The notes under the pieces: model-generated
Told to the model about the DNA's origin: nothing
The model's input: only the letters and a program-made list of their open reading frames with translations
The model's database searches: none
Source: Alphaproteobacteria bacterium
GTDB lineage: Bacteria; Pseudomonadota; Alphaproteobacteria; Sphingomonadales; JAKSBY01
Direction of reading: 5' to 3'
NCBI GenBank assembly: GCA_021774625.1
Contig: JAJFIV010000008.1
Coordinates: 175,392 to 239,391 of the forward strand
Length of the DNA stretch: 64,000 nt
Part shown: positions 8,318 to 17,170 of the stretch, piece by piece
Position numbering within the stretch: position 1 is the stretch's first letter
Layout: each line of letters begins with the position of its first letter
Translations under genes and position numbers: made by a program

Positions 8318-9499
8318 ATGCCCAGTATTCTTCCGACTTACGCTCCTCCCGATATCGATTTTGTGCGCGGCGAAGGGCCCTATCTGATGACGGAAAGCGG
8401 CGAACGCTATCTCGATTTCGGCGCAGGTATCGCGGTGGCTTCCCTTGGCCATTGCCATCCCAAACTGGTGGAGGCCCTGAAAAAGCAGGCGGACACGCTG
8501 TGGCACACCTCTAACATGTTCAGGATCAGGGGCCAGAAAACCCTTGCCGACCGGCTGGTGGAAAATAGTTTTGCCGATGGCGTCTTTTTCACCAATTCCG
8601 GGGCCGAGGCGGTCGAGGCCGGCCTGAAATTCGCCCGCCGTTTTCAGTGGGGGGAAGGCCGGCCGGAGCGTTACCGGATGATTACCTTTGAGGGTTGTTT
8701 TCATGGCCGCACCATCGCGACCATTTCCACCACCGGGGAAGAAAAACTCATCAAAGGCTTCGGCCCGCTGCTTGATGCCTATGATCAGGTGCCGTTCGGC
8801 GACCTTGAAGCCGTCGCGGCGGCCATCGGCCATGAAACCGCGGGCATTCTGATTGAACCGGTACAGGGCGAAGGCGGCATCCGGGTTGCATCACCGGAGT
8901 TTCTCCAGGGTCTCCGGAAAATCTGTGACGATCTCGATCTTGTGCTGATGTTCGATGAAGTGCAATGCGGCATTGGCCGGACGGGCAAACTGTTCGCCTA
9001 TGAATGGTCCGGGATCACGCCGGACATCATGGCCATCGCCAAGGGCATCGGCGGCGGTTTTCCCATGGGCGCCTGTCTGGTCAACGACAAGATCGGCAAG
9101 TATGTGACGCTCGGTTCCCACGGCACCACTTTCGGCGGCAACCCCATGGCTATGGCCGTCGGCAATGCGGTTCTCGATGTGGTTTTAGAGGATGGATTTT
9201 TAAATAATATCAATGAAATATCTCAATATCTTCATGTAAAACTTAATGAAGTGGTTAACAAATATCACAACAGCCTGCTGGAGGAAGTGATTGGCAAAGG
9301 GCTGATGATCGGCCTTCGCACCAAAATCGATAATAAGGATGTGCTGATGAAACTCAGAGACCACAAGCTCATCACGGTCGCCGCCCGTTCAAATGTCATC
9401 CGGCTGCTGCCGCCCCTGATCATCACCAAAGAGCATGCAGATGAGGCCGTCGCCAAAATCGATGCCGCCTGCGCCGAACTGAGCGGGGACGGGCAATGA
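8318..9499 (+). CDS. argD: Acetylornithine/succinyldiaminopimelate aminotransferase
   Basis: About 393 residues from ATG at 8318 (TGAGG at 6 bases); the frame also has an ATG at 8306. Class III aminotransferase features: FFTNSGAEAVE, FEGCFHGRT, LMFDEVQCGIGRTG, the PLP lysine in MAIAKGIGGGFP and GTTFGGNPMAMAVGNA. Transfers the amino group between glutamate and N-acetylornithine semialdehyde in arginine synthesis, and can serve lysine synthesis. A stretch at about 9181-9290 is strikingly AT-rich compared with the rest of the gene, although the frame is intact. The stop overlaps the next start (ATGA). Confidence 0.92.
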   Translation: MPSILPTYAPPDIDFVRGEGPYLMTESGERYLDFGAGIAVASLGHCHPKLVEALKKQADTLWHTSNMFRIRGQKTLADRLVENSFADGVFFTNSGAEAVEAGLKFARRFQWGEGRPERYRMITFEGCFHGRTIATISTTGEEKLIKGFGPLLDAYDQVPFGDLEAVAAAIGHETAGILIEPVQGEGGIRVASPEFLQGLRKICDDLDLVLMFDEVQCGIGRTGKLFAYEWSGITPDIMAIAKGIGGGFPMGACLVNDKIGKYVTLGSHGTTFGGNPMAMAVGNAVLDVVLEDGFLNNINEISQYLHVKLNEVVNKYHNSLLEEVIGKGLMIGLRTKIDNKDVLMKLRDHKLITVAARSNVIRLLPPLIITKEHADEAVAKIDAACAELSGDGQ

Positions 9500-10758
9500 T
9501 GCGTTTCACGCTTTCCCTGTTGTTTTGGCTGCTGGCTGCCCCGGTCTTTGCGCAAAGCTATCTGCTGCTGCCTGATGCTGTCTTTGACGGGGAAAGTGAC
9601 GGCCTGAAGACCGGATGGGCGGTCCTTGTGACCGACGGCAAGATTTCTGCAGTGGGCCCTGTACGCGGACTGGAAGCGGAAAATGCCGAGCGCATCGATC
9701 TTGCGGGCCTGACCCTGCTGCCCGGCCTGATCGAGGCTCACAGCCATATTCTGCTTCACCCTTATAATGAAACAAGCTGGAATGATCAGGTTCTGAAGGA
9801 ATCCGCAGCCGAGCGCGCCGCCCGCGCTGTCGTTCATCTCGAGAATACGCTGATGGCCGGTTTTACGACGCTGCGCGATCTCGGCAGCGAGGGCGCAGGC
9901 TATACGGATGTCGGCATCAAACAGGCGCTCGTCAAAGGCGTGATCCCCGGTCCCCGGCTCCTGGTGTCCGGTCCGGCGATAGTCGCGACCGGCAGTTACG
10001 GTCCCAAAGGCTTCGCGCCGCATGTAAAAGTTCCGCTTGGCGCCGAAGAAGCAGACGGCCACGATGATCTGATCCGCATTGTCCGCCGGCAGATCGGCGG
10101 CGGCGCCGACTGGGTCAAGGTCTATGCCGATTACCGCTGGGGTCCCAATGGCGAGGCGATGCCGACCTTTTCCCTGGATGAACTCAGGCTGATTGTTGAA
10201 ATCGCACGCTCCACAGGCCGTCCCACCGTCGCCCACGCGGCGACCGGGGAAGGCATGCGGCGCGCCATCCTCGCCGGGGTTGAAACCATCGAGCACGGTG
10301 ACGGCGGCTCCGCGGAAATTTTCCGGCTGATGAAGGAACATGATGTCGCTTTCTGCCCGACGCTGGCGGCCGGCGACGCCATTTTGCAGTATGGCGGCTG
10401 GCGAAAAGGCACAGACCCCGAACCGGCGCGCATCGCCGAAAAACGCAAATCCTTTAAAACCGCGCTGGAGAGCGGCGTCACCATCTGCATGGGCTCCGAT
10501 GTCGGCGTTTTTCCCCATGGCGACAGTGTGCGGGAAATGGAAATGATGGTGGATTACGGCATGACGCCTCTGGCGGTTCTGAAGTCCGCCACCTCGGTCA
10601 ACGCAAAAATTCTCCATCTGGACGGCGAAATCGGGCGCATAAAGGCAGGCCTGGTTGCCGATCTGATCGCGGTTTCCGGCGATCCGGTACGGGACATTTC
10701 GGCCCTGAAAAATGTCCGCTTCATCATGCAGAATGGCAAGCCGTTAGCAAAACCTTAA
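9496..10758 (+). CDS. Exported amidohydrolase (imidazolonepropionase-like metal-dependent hydrolase)
   Basis: 420 residues. Signal peptide RFTLSLLFWLLAAPVFAQS. Metal-binding pattern of the amidohydrolase superfamily: HxH in GLIEAHSHI, a candidate bridging Lys in ADWVKVYADY, His residues in TVAHAATGEG and ETIEHGDGG, and the catalytic Asp in MGSDVGVFPHGD. Such secreted enzymes include Xaa-Arg/Pro dipeptidases and related hydrolases; I would expect cleavage of a dipeptide or cyclic amide in the periplasm. Overlaps argD by 4 bp, but a joint pathway is not obvious. Confidence 0.87.
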   Translation: MMRFTLSLLFWLLAAPVFAQSYLLLPDAVFDGESDGLKTGWAVLVTDGKISAVGPVRGLEAENAERIDLAGLTLLPGLIEAHSHILLHPYNETSWNDQVLKESAAERAARAVVHLENTLMAGFTTLRDLGSEGAGYTDVGIKQALVKGVIPGPRLLVSGPAIVATGSYGPKGFAPHVKVPLGAEEADGHDDLIRIVRRQIGGGADWVKVYADYRWGPNGEAMPTFSLDELRLIVEIARSTGRPTVAHAATGEGMRRAILAGVETIEHGDGGSAEIFRLMKEHDVAFCPTLAAGDAILQYGGWRKGTDPEPARIAEKRKSFKTALESGVTICMGSDVGVFPHGDSVREMEMMVDYGMTPLAVLKSATSVNAKILHLDGEIGRIKAGLVADLIAVSGDPVRDISALKNVRFIMQNGKPLAKP

Positions 10759-10803
10759 CCGCGCCGCGCAATCATAAAGCATGTTGGTTGAATGAGGCGC
10801 GCT

Positions 10804-11403
10804 ATGTCGGTTCGATCCTTTGCTGCAACCATGTTGTTTTTCATTGCCGGTCCGGCTTTGGCCCAGTCCTACGGCGATGGAGTTGCCGCCTACAGTCTTG
10901 GCCGCTACGACAAGGCCGTTGAAATATGGCGGTCCCTGGCTGACAGCCATCCGGACGCCCAATTCCGGCTTGGCGATCTTTACGAACGCGGGATCGGCGT
11001 AGCCCGCAGTTTTGATCTTGCCGCCGAATGGTACCGAAAGGCAGCTGCCAACGGCCATGCAGACGCTCAATTCTCCTATGCCAGGCTTTATGACATGGGC
11101 CATGGCGTCGATAAAAGCCCGGAAGCGGCCTGGCAATGGTATCTCAAAGCGGCGGAAAGCGGCAGCGCCCCGGCACAATATCATGTGGCCAATGCCTATA
11201 TGAGCGGCAAGGGTGTGGAGCGTGATCTGGTACAGGCCTATGTCTGGTTCACCCGCGCCGCCGAAAGTTTCGGCCCCGGCCCGGAAGGCAATTTTTCCCT
11301 GACTGCGATTGAAACCATTGGCGCGGCCCTGCGTCCCGATGATCGCCAGCTGGCCGCACAGCTGTTATCTGCAAAACCGATAAAAAGTAATAAAAATCAG
11401 TAA
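10804..11403 (+). CDS. Exported Sel1-repeat protein
   Basis: 199 residues from ATG at 10804, which has GAGG upstream; an ATG at 10792 is less well placed. Signal peptide ends at GPALAQS. Four tandem Sel1-like helical repeats follow, e.g. AQFRLGDLYERGIGVARS, AQFSYARLYDMGHGVDKS and AQYHVANAYMSGKGVERD, each about 36 residues. These are protein-interaction solenoids, commonly periplasmic adaptors for envelope processes. Ends head-on with the methyltransferase-like gene with almost no gap. Confidence 0.85.
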   Translation: MSVRSFAATMLFFIAGPALAQSYGDGVAAYSLGRYDKAVEIWRSLADSHPDAQFRLGDLYERGIGVARSFDLAAEWYRKAAANGHADAQFSYARLYDMGHGVDKSPEAAWQWYLKAAESGSAPAQYHVANAYMSGKGVERDLVQAYVWFTRAAESFGPGPEGNFSLTAIETIGAALRPDDRQLAAQLLSAKPIKSNKNQ

Positions 11404-11404
11404 A

Positions 11405-12172
11405 TTAATCTGGTTTGTAATATTTTAAGGTGAACCGGTCGGATTCTCCGATTTCCTGGAATTTCGCCCGTAATTCCTCGTCATTACGGCTGCCCGACAG
11501 ACTGGGCGGCAGGGAATAGACGCCGCGGGGATGATCCCTGGTGTCCTTTGGATTGCGGTTCACTTCGCTCTCAGCCAAAAGCACAAAGCCCGCCTGTTCC
11601 GCCATCCTGCGGAAATGACTTTCATTGATATACCCGTTGCGGCCATTCGGATCCTGAGGGACTGATTCATCGCCGGCGTGATCGACAATGCCAAGAATGC
11701 CGCCCGGCTTCAGCATGGCATAGAGCGCATTGACATGATCCTGCGCCGGGGTCCGGTAAATCATGAAGCCATGGGCGCGGAAAACCAGCGCCATGTCCAC
11801 TTCTCCGTAAGGAACTCCCTCGGCCTCACCCTCGGGAAAATCGGAATTGTCATCGACCGGAATATAACGCCCGCCATTCTGCTTAAAAAAAGGTTCAATG
11901 ATTTTGCGGTACCAGCCGCCCTGCCCGCCTGGCCAGATTTCCACCACCGTCAGTCCGGGTTCCAGGCCAAAGAAAGTGAGCGTTTCAAGGGGATGCCTGT
12001 ATTGATCCCGCGCCCTGTGCCGGTCAGGCCGGTCGCTGCTGGCAATCAGCTGCCTGAGCTTCGCCCGGGTTTCCGGCGATGATATGTGATGTTCCGGCGC
12101 GGCCTGGGCCGTTACATGCCCTAAAAACAGTCCGGCAATAGCCACTGTCAGCCATAGTCTGAATAACTGCAT
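11405..12172 (-). CDS. Exported class I methyltransferase-like protein
   Basis: 255 residues. N-terminal hydrophobic signal (LWLTVAIAGLFLGHVTAQA) precedes a Rossmann-type region: VVEIWPGGQGGWY (motif I, about residues 76-88), PVDDNSDFPEG, DMALVFRAHGF and the post-motif MLKPGGILGIVDHAG. Sequences of this type are usually called SAM-dependent methyltransferases, although SAM is not known to be available in the periplasm, so an altered ligand or an uncleaved anchor has to be considered. ETRAKLRQLIASSDRPDRHRARDQYRHP after the signal is a conserved leader of this subgroup. Function unknown. Confidence 0.78.
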   Translation of the reverse strand: MQLFRLWLTVAIAGLFLGHVTAQAAPEHHISSPETRAKLRQLIASSDRPDRHRARDQYRHPLETLTFFGLEPGLTVVEIWPGGQGGWYRKIIEPFFKQNGGRYIPVDDNSDFPEGEAEGVPYGEVDMALVFRAHGFMIYRTPAQDHVNALYAMLKPGGILGIVDHAGDESVPQDPNGRNGYINESHFRRMAEQAGFVLLAESEVNRNPKDTRDHPRGVYSLPPSLSGSRNDEELRAKFQEIGESDRFTLKYYKPD

Positions 12173-12324
12173 CCTGACCTCATTTCATTCCGCCGCCGCC
12201 AATTTCCATAGCCACAGACGCACCAAAGGCCAATAATTTTGCGGCAAACCGTTCCGGACACTCGATAACAGGTGGGTTGCGTTGCCGGAAATCCTCCCCA
12301 TATCTCCCTGGAGGGAGGATTACC

Positions 12325-13029
12325 ATGGAGTGGAACGATCACATACTGGCGCTGATTCTTGCCGTCCTTTATCCATTATACGCCAAATTTTCCTACGACC
12401 GCTATAAGATCCGGTTCAAAAAAGAAGGGCCAGGCCGTAAAGTCAAAGGTTACATCCAGACGATGGCCTGGCTTTGGGCGTTGCTGGCGCTGGGAGCGCT
12501 GTTCTGGTTCATGAACGGACGATCCCTCGGAACGCTGCTGATTGCGCCGCAGGACGGCATTCTTTTCTATGCCGGATATGGCCTGGCTGCGCTGTTTACG
12601 GTTTTTACGTTTTACCAATATTATGGCGTCAAACACGCAAACAATGACCAGTTGGCCAAACTCCGGGCAAGCCTTGAATCCATTAAAGACTTTCTGCCAC
12701 TGACGCGCCGGGAACTGCGGCTGTTTTATGCCGTTTCGATAACCGCCGGCGTAACCGAGGAATTTCTCTACCGGGCCTTCCTGATCTGGTATCTGATACC
12801 CCTCGCCGGTTTAACCGGCGCGGTCATTGCCTCGTCGGCCATATTCGGCTTCGCTCATTTCTATCAAGGTCCGGCGGGCATGGTAAAAACCGGGCTGCTC
12901 GGCCTGGTTTTTGCCCTGCTTTACACCCTGACCGGGTCAATCCTGCTCGTCATCGCGCTCCATGCCGTCTTTGACATGATCAGCGGCCGGGTCGTGCATT
13001 ATGCCCTGAACAAGCGGCAAGCCGGCTAG
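12325..13029 (+). CDS. CPBP family intramembrane metalloprotease
   Basis: 234 residues from ATG at 12325 with a strong SD (GGAGG). Several membrane helices (about residues 6-22, 48-63, 78-98, 160-178, 190-212). The family motifs are complete: EEFLYR at 145-150, FGFAHFYQG with His178, and HAVFD with His213 and Asp217. These are Rce1/CAAX-type or bacteriocin-processing membrane proteases. No bacteriocin or prenyl-protein gene is next to it. Converges on the S9 peptidase gene with a 4-bp overlap. Confidence 0.88.
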   Translation: MEWNDHILALILAVLYPLYAKFSYDRYKIRFKKEGPGRKVKGYIQTMAWLWALLALGALFWFMNGRSLGTLLIAPQDGILFYAGYGLAALFTVFTFYQYYGVKHANNDQLAKLRASLESIKDFLPLTRRELRLFYAVSITAGVTEEFLYRAFLIWYLIPLAGLTGAVIASSAIFGFAHFYQGPAGMVKTGLLGLVFALLYTLTGSILLVIALHAVFDMISGRVVHYALNKRQAG

Positions 13030-15068
13030 CCGGCTTCCTTGTCCGTCCGGTACTTTTCGAACCAGGCAAGGATATGTTCGACCTTGGAAATCAGATTCGA
13101 TGGCCGCGATGCGATCCCGTGGAAAGAATTGGGAATGCGCACCATGACGGTTTCCACCTTCCTGAGTTTCAGGGCCTGATAATATTGCTCGGTCTCCGAT
13201 ATCGGCGTGCGGCGGTCGTCTTCGCCGGTCAGCAGCATGGTCGGCGTTGAAACATTCCCCACGAGGGACAAAGGCGAGCGGCGCCAATATTCCTCGACAT
13301 GCTCCCACGGCAGGCCGGGCAGCCAGTATTTATAATAAAAATTATAGCCGTCCGCGGTCAGGGCAAAGCTGATCCAGTTGATGACAGGCTTTGCCACGAC
13401 AGCGGCGCGGAACCGGTCCGTCTTGCCGACAATCCATGCGGTCAGCACGCCGCCCCCGGAGCCGCCGGTGACGAACAGATTCTCGGGATCAATATAGCCT
13501 TTTGCAATGATAGCGTCGACGCCCGACATCAGATCGTCATAATCCTCGCCCGGATAATTCTGGTCGATCAGATTGCCGAACTCCTCACCATAGCTGGTTG
13601 AGCCGCGCGGGTTGGTATAAAGCACCACATAACCGGCGGAGGCCATCAACTGGATTTCAGCGGCAAAATGCGGGCCATAGGCGGCAAAGGGGCCGCCATG
13701 AATTTCCAGAATCAGCGGGTATTTTTTTGCGGGATCGAAGTCCGGCGGGGTGACAATCCAGCCCTGAATCCGGCGGCCGTCATGGGACGACTCCCACCAT
13801 AATTCCTCGACCGCACCGGTCTTGCGGGCGGCGAACAGATCGTCATTCAAGGCTGTCAGGCTGCTGCTATTGCCCCGCCGGTCACGGACCCAGACATCGG
13901 CCGGGCTGTCGCCATTGTCACCCGTATAGGCAATCACGCCATTATCCGAAACCGAGTAGCTGCCTGCTGCGTAAGGCCGGCCGAGCGAGAGGCCGCCCAT
14001 ATTATCCACAAGATTTGTGACGCTGCCATCGCCGATCGAGATTGAAGCGACCTTGCCCTTGCCTTCATCGGTATAGGATATAAACAGGCTGCGGCCATTC
14101 TGCGCCCAGTTAAGATTACCGATGCTGCGGTCGAATTCTCCCGAAACCAGCCGCGGCTCGGAACCATCGCGGTTGGCGACATAAAGCCGGGTCACCTGAT
14201 AGCCCTGATAGCGGTCATCAAAGCCGACATAGGCGATCTGCGTGCCGTTCGGCGAGACTGCCGGGCTGCCATCCGGCCCCTGCCGGTCCGTCAGTTGGGT
14301 GATTGCGCCATCCGCGAGGGTGACTTCATAAAGTTCGGAATTTACCGGGTCATATTCATAATCATCATGCCGGTTAGCCGATATGATCAGCGCAGCGCCA
14401 TCCGCACTCCAGCTTGGCCGGCCGCCATGGTTGAAGTCCCCGGAAGTCAGCTGGCGCGGCGTACCGCCGTCAGCCGGCACCACAAACAGATGCGTAAAGC
14501 CGGGCTTCACAAAGCCCTGACCATCCGCCTGATAGATCAGACTGTCGATCACCCGCGCGGGTTCCGCCCATTTGGCGCCTTCCGGTTTCTTCGGCATGGT
14601 GATCATCGGCTTTTTATCCTGGGGCACATGCATGGTCAGCGCCAGCATGCGGCCATCGGGCGACCAGACCAGATTGCCGGGGCTCGAGGTGAGATTGGTA
14701 ACCCGCGCCGCCAGCCCGCTTCCCATCCAGCGCATATAAAGCTGGGCCGATCCGCCTTCGGTCGAGATATAGGCGATGCGATCCCCGTTCGGCGACCAGC
14801 GCGGCTGGGAATGATTGGCGCTGCCGGAGGTCAGCGGCTGATGCCCGCTGCCATCCGCATTGACGATCCAGAGGTTGGACCGCGGCCTGTCGGTCATAAT
14901 ATCCATAAAGGCGCGGACATAAACGATCCGGGCGCCATCCGGAGAGACCTGCGGGTCGTTGGCGACTTCCAGTTCAAACACGTCGCGCGCCGAAAAATCG
15001 TCGGCGGCCAGAACCGGCGCGGCAAAAAACAGGATTGCAATAGAAAGAATGGATTTAATATGAGTCAT
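13026..15068 (-). CDS. Exported S9 family peptidase (acylaminoacyl/dipeptidyl peptidase type)
   Basis: About 680 residues from ATG at 15068 (AAGGGG upstream); the frame extends further but without a signal sequence. Signal peptide SILSIAILFFAAPVLAADD. The N-terminal two-fifths is a beta-propeller with PD40-type repeats (QVSPDGARIVYVRA, RWSPNGDRIAYIS, SPNGTQIAYVGF). The C-terminal alpha/beta hydrolase has the Ser nucleophile in GGSGGGVLTAW, Asp in TGEDDRRTP and His in NSFHGIASRP. Cleaves short peptides in the periplasm. Confidence 0.92.
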   Translation of the reverse strand: MTHIKSILSIAILFFAAPVLAADDFSARDVFELEVANDPQVSPDGARIVYVRAFMDIMTDRPRSNLWIVNADGSGHQPLTSGSANHSQPRWSPNGDRIAYISTEGGSAQLYMRWMGSGLAARVTNLTSSPGNLVWSPDGRMLALTMHVPQDKKPMITMPKKPEGAKWAEPARVIDSLIYQADGQGFVKPGFTHLFVVPADGGTPRQLTSGDFNHGGRPSWSADGAALIISANRHDDYEYDPVNSELYEVTLADGAITQLTDRQGPDGSPAVSPNGTQIAYVGFDDRYQGYQVTRLYVANRDGSEPRLVSGEFDRSIGNLNWAQNGRSLFISYTDEGKGKVASISIGDGSVTNLVDNMGGLSLGRPYAAGSYSVSDNGVIAYTGDNGDSPADVWVRDRRGNSSSLTALNDDLFAARKTGAVEELWWESSHDGRRIQGWIVTPPDFDPAKKYPLILEIHGGPFAAYGPHFAAEIQLMASAGYVVLYTNPRGSTSYGEEFGNLIDQNYPGEDYDDLMSGVDAIIAKGYIDPENLFVTGGSGGGVLTAWIVGKTDRFRAAVVAKPVINWISFALTADGYNFYYKYWLPGLPWEHVEEYWRRSPLSLVGNVSTPTMLLTGEDDRRTPISETEQYYQALKLRKVETVMVRIPNSFHGIASRPSNLISKVEHILAWFEKYRTDKEAG

Positions 15069-15188
15069 GATCGTCCCCTTCTGCTGGGGGAAAGAATAAG
15101 GACGGAAGGGCCGGTTGTGCAAGGATAAATACTACTCACTGGCGGTCCATGATTTTATGGTTTATCGTCAGACAGGGAGGAGGAAAGC

Positions 15189-16898
15189 ATGAAATATTTC
15201 AAAACAGCCCTCATCGGCCTGCTGGCGCTGCTGGCGGCCTGTTCGGAAGCCAACCGCAGTGAAGAAACGGCGCCTGCCGCGTATGACCTGATTATCCGCA
15301 ACGGCATGATCTATGACGGATCCGGCGGGACGCCCTATGCGGGGGATGTAGCGATTGAAGGTGACCACATTGCCGCTCTCGGAGATCTCGGCGACGCCAG
15401 TGCGGACGATGAACTGGATGCGGGCGGCATGGCGGTCACGCCGGGGTTTATCAATATGCTGAGCTGGGCGACGGAATCGCTGCTGGTCGATGGCCGGGCC
15501 AATTCAGACATACGCCAGGGCGTGACGCTGGAAGTCTTTGGCGAAGGCTGGTCCATGGGACCGCTGACCGATGAAATGCGGCAGGGCCAGATTGCGCAGC
15601 AGGGCGACCTGAAATTCGACATCCCCTGGACGACGCTGGGCGAATATCTGGAGCATCTGGAAAATAGCGGCGTGTCACCCAATGTGGCGTCCTTCATCGG
15701 CGCGACCACGGTGCGGATCCATGAACTGGGGGCCGAGGACCGGCCGCCGACTTCCGAAGAACTGGACCGCATGCAGGCCCTGGTTCGCCACGCTATGGAG
15801 GAAGGCGCTTTGGGCGTCGGCTCCTCCCTCATCTACGCCCCCGCCTTTTATGCGGACACCGATGAACTGATCGCCCTGATGAAGGCGGCTTCCCCCTATG
15901 GCGGCATGTATATCAGTCATATGCGAAGCGAAGGGAACCGCTTTCTGGAAGCCATTGACGAACTGATCACTATTGCCCGCGAGGCGGATGTTCCGGCCGA
16001 AATTTATCACCTGAAAGCCGCCGGAAGCAAGAACTGGGACAAACTGGATGATGCTATCGCCAAGGTCGAAGCCGCGCGCGCCGAGGGCCTGAAAATCACC
16101 GCCGACATGTACACATACACAGCGGGAGCGACCGGACTGGATGCTTCCATGCCGCCCTGGGTGCAGGAAGGCGGCTACGAGGCCTGGGCCGGGCGCATGA
16201 ATGATCCCGCCATCCGCGCCCGCGTGATTGAGGAAATGCGGACGGAATCCGACGACTGGGAAAATCTCCTGCTGTCCGCCGGTTCAGCGGAAAAGGTTTT
16301 GCTTGTCGGCTTCAAATCCGCCGCCCTGAAGCCCCTGACCGGAAAAAGCCTTGCCGAGGTCGCCAAGATGCGCGGCGTTAGCCCGGAAGACGCCGCCATT
16401 GATCTGGTGATTGAGGATGGCAGCCGGGTGGGTACGGTCTATTTTCTGATGGATGAGGACAACGTCAAACGGCAGATTTCCATCCCCTGGCTGAGTTTCG
16501 GATCGGACGCGGAAGCGCCCACGAATGAAGACGTATTCCTGCTCTCCAACACGCACCCGCGGGCCTATGGCAATTTCGCCCGGGTGATCGGCAAATATGT
16601 GCGGGAGGAAAAAGTGATTCCTCTTGAGGAAGCCATCCGCAAACTGACATATCTTCCCGCCACCAACCTGAAAATCCGCGACCGGGGCCTGCTCAAGGAA
16701 GGCTATTTCGCCGATATCGCCATCTTTGACCCCGCCGCCGTCAAGGATCACGCCACTTTCGACATTCCGCATCAGTATGCCACCGGCATGAGCCATGTCT
16801 TCGTTAACGGTGAACAGGTGCTGAAAGACGGCGAGCATACGGGCGCTACGCCCGGCCGCGTCGTCAGGGGACCGGGCTGGATCGGTTGGGAGAAATAA
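15189..16898 (+). CDS. D-aminoacylase-like amidohydrolase lipoprotein, atypical metal site
   Basis: 569 residues. Lipoprotein signal GLLALLAAC with Cys18. Overall layout follows N-acyl-D-amino-acid deacylases: DLIIRNGMIYDGSG start, YISHMRSEG with His244, IYHLKAAGSKNW with His274, GSDAEAP, and the HPRAYGNFARVIGKYV block. The usual HxH after PGFI is replaced by PGFINMLSW (85-93), and the usual metal-bridging Cys of VGNCG is replaced by FGEGWS (118-122). Either the metal site is rebuilt (a Glu is available) or the substrate differs. Located after a good SD and divergent from the S9 peptidase. Confidence 0.82.
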   Translation: MKYFKTALIGLLALLAACSEANRSEETAPAAYDLIIRNGMIYDGSGGTPYAGDVAIEGDHIAALGDLGDASADDELDAGGMAVTPGFINMLSWATESLLVDGRANSDIRQGVTLEVFGEGWSMGPLTDEMRQGQIAQQGDLKFDIPWTTLGEYLEHLENSGVSPNVASFIGATTVRIHELGAEDRPPTSEELDRMQALVRHAMEEGALGVGSSLIYAPAFYADTDELIALMKAASPYGGMYISHMRSEGNRFLEAIDELITIAREADVPAEIYHLKAAGSKNWDKLDDAIAKVEAARAEGLKITADMYTYTAGATGLDASMPPWVQEGGYEAWAGRMNDPAIRARVIEEMRTESDDWENLLLSAGSAEKVLLVGFKSAALKPLTGKSLAEVAKMRGVSPEDAAIDLVIEDGSRVGTVYFLMDEDNVKRQISIPWLSFGSDAEAPTNEDVFLLSNTHPRAYGNFARVIGKYVREEKVIPLEEAIRKLTYLPATNLKIRDRGLLKEGYFADIAIFDPAAVKDHATFDIPHQYATGMSHVFVNGEQVLKDGEHTGATPGRVVRGPGWIGWEK

Positions 16899-16899
16899 A

Positions 16900-17106
16900 T
16901 TATCGGCTTGTGCTTTCGATGACCTGAAAAATCGCCTCCAGTGCAGGATCGCGGCCCGCGGCATAATCTTCGAACGTCATCTCCACCGGAATATCCATGG
17001 GGATCCAGAGACGATTATCCCAGGGCTGGGAATCCTGCCAATAGCGATTGGAAATCGACAGCATCAATCCGCGAACTGCAATTCTGTGTCGCAGAAAAAG
17101 TCTCAT
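16900..17106 (-). pseudogene. 3' remnant of an S41-like peptidase gene
   Basis: An intact 68-codon frame whose residues RGLMLSISNRYWQDSQ...LWIPMDIPVEMTFEDYAAGRDPALEAI look like the extreme C-terminus of bacterial tail-specific (S41-type) peptidases, which end with a strand, RYWQ, a D-x-P-I-P stretch and D-Y-x-A-G-R-D-P-x-L-E-A. No catalytic region remains: upstream is a terminator hairpin and an unrelated thioesterase gene. I read it as what is left after a deletion or gene replacement. It might still be a short expressed ORF. Confidence 0.5.
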
Positions 17107-17129
17107 GCCGTGCGGTTAAAACAGCACGG

Positions 17130-17163
17130 ACCAACCCGATCTCGGCTCTGAGATACGGTTGGT
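17130..17163 (-). terminator. Hairpin terminator of the thioesterase gene
   Basis: ACCAACC-cg-ATCTC-GGCTCT-GAGAT-ac-GGTTGGT forms a 14-position stem with one two-base mismatch. On the minus strand it begins 7 bases after the thioesterase stop codon and is followed, after CCGTGCTG, by TTTT. A second small hairpin (CCGTGC...GCACGG, 17108-17129) lies immediately beyond. Confidence 0.6.
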
Positions 17164-17170
17164 TCAGGTG

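Noticed and set aside
9265-10617. 450-codon minus-strand frame
   Set aside because: Mirror of argD and the amidohydrolase gene; both have complete catalytic motifs on the plus strand.
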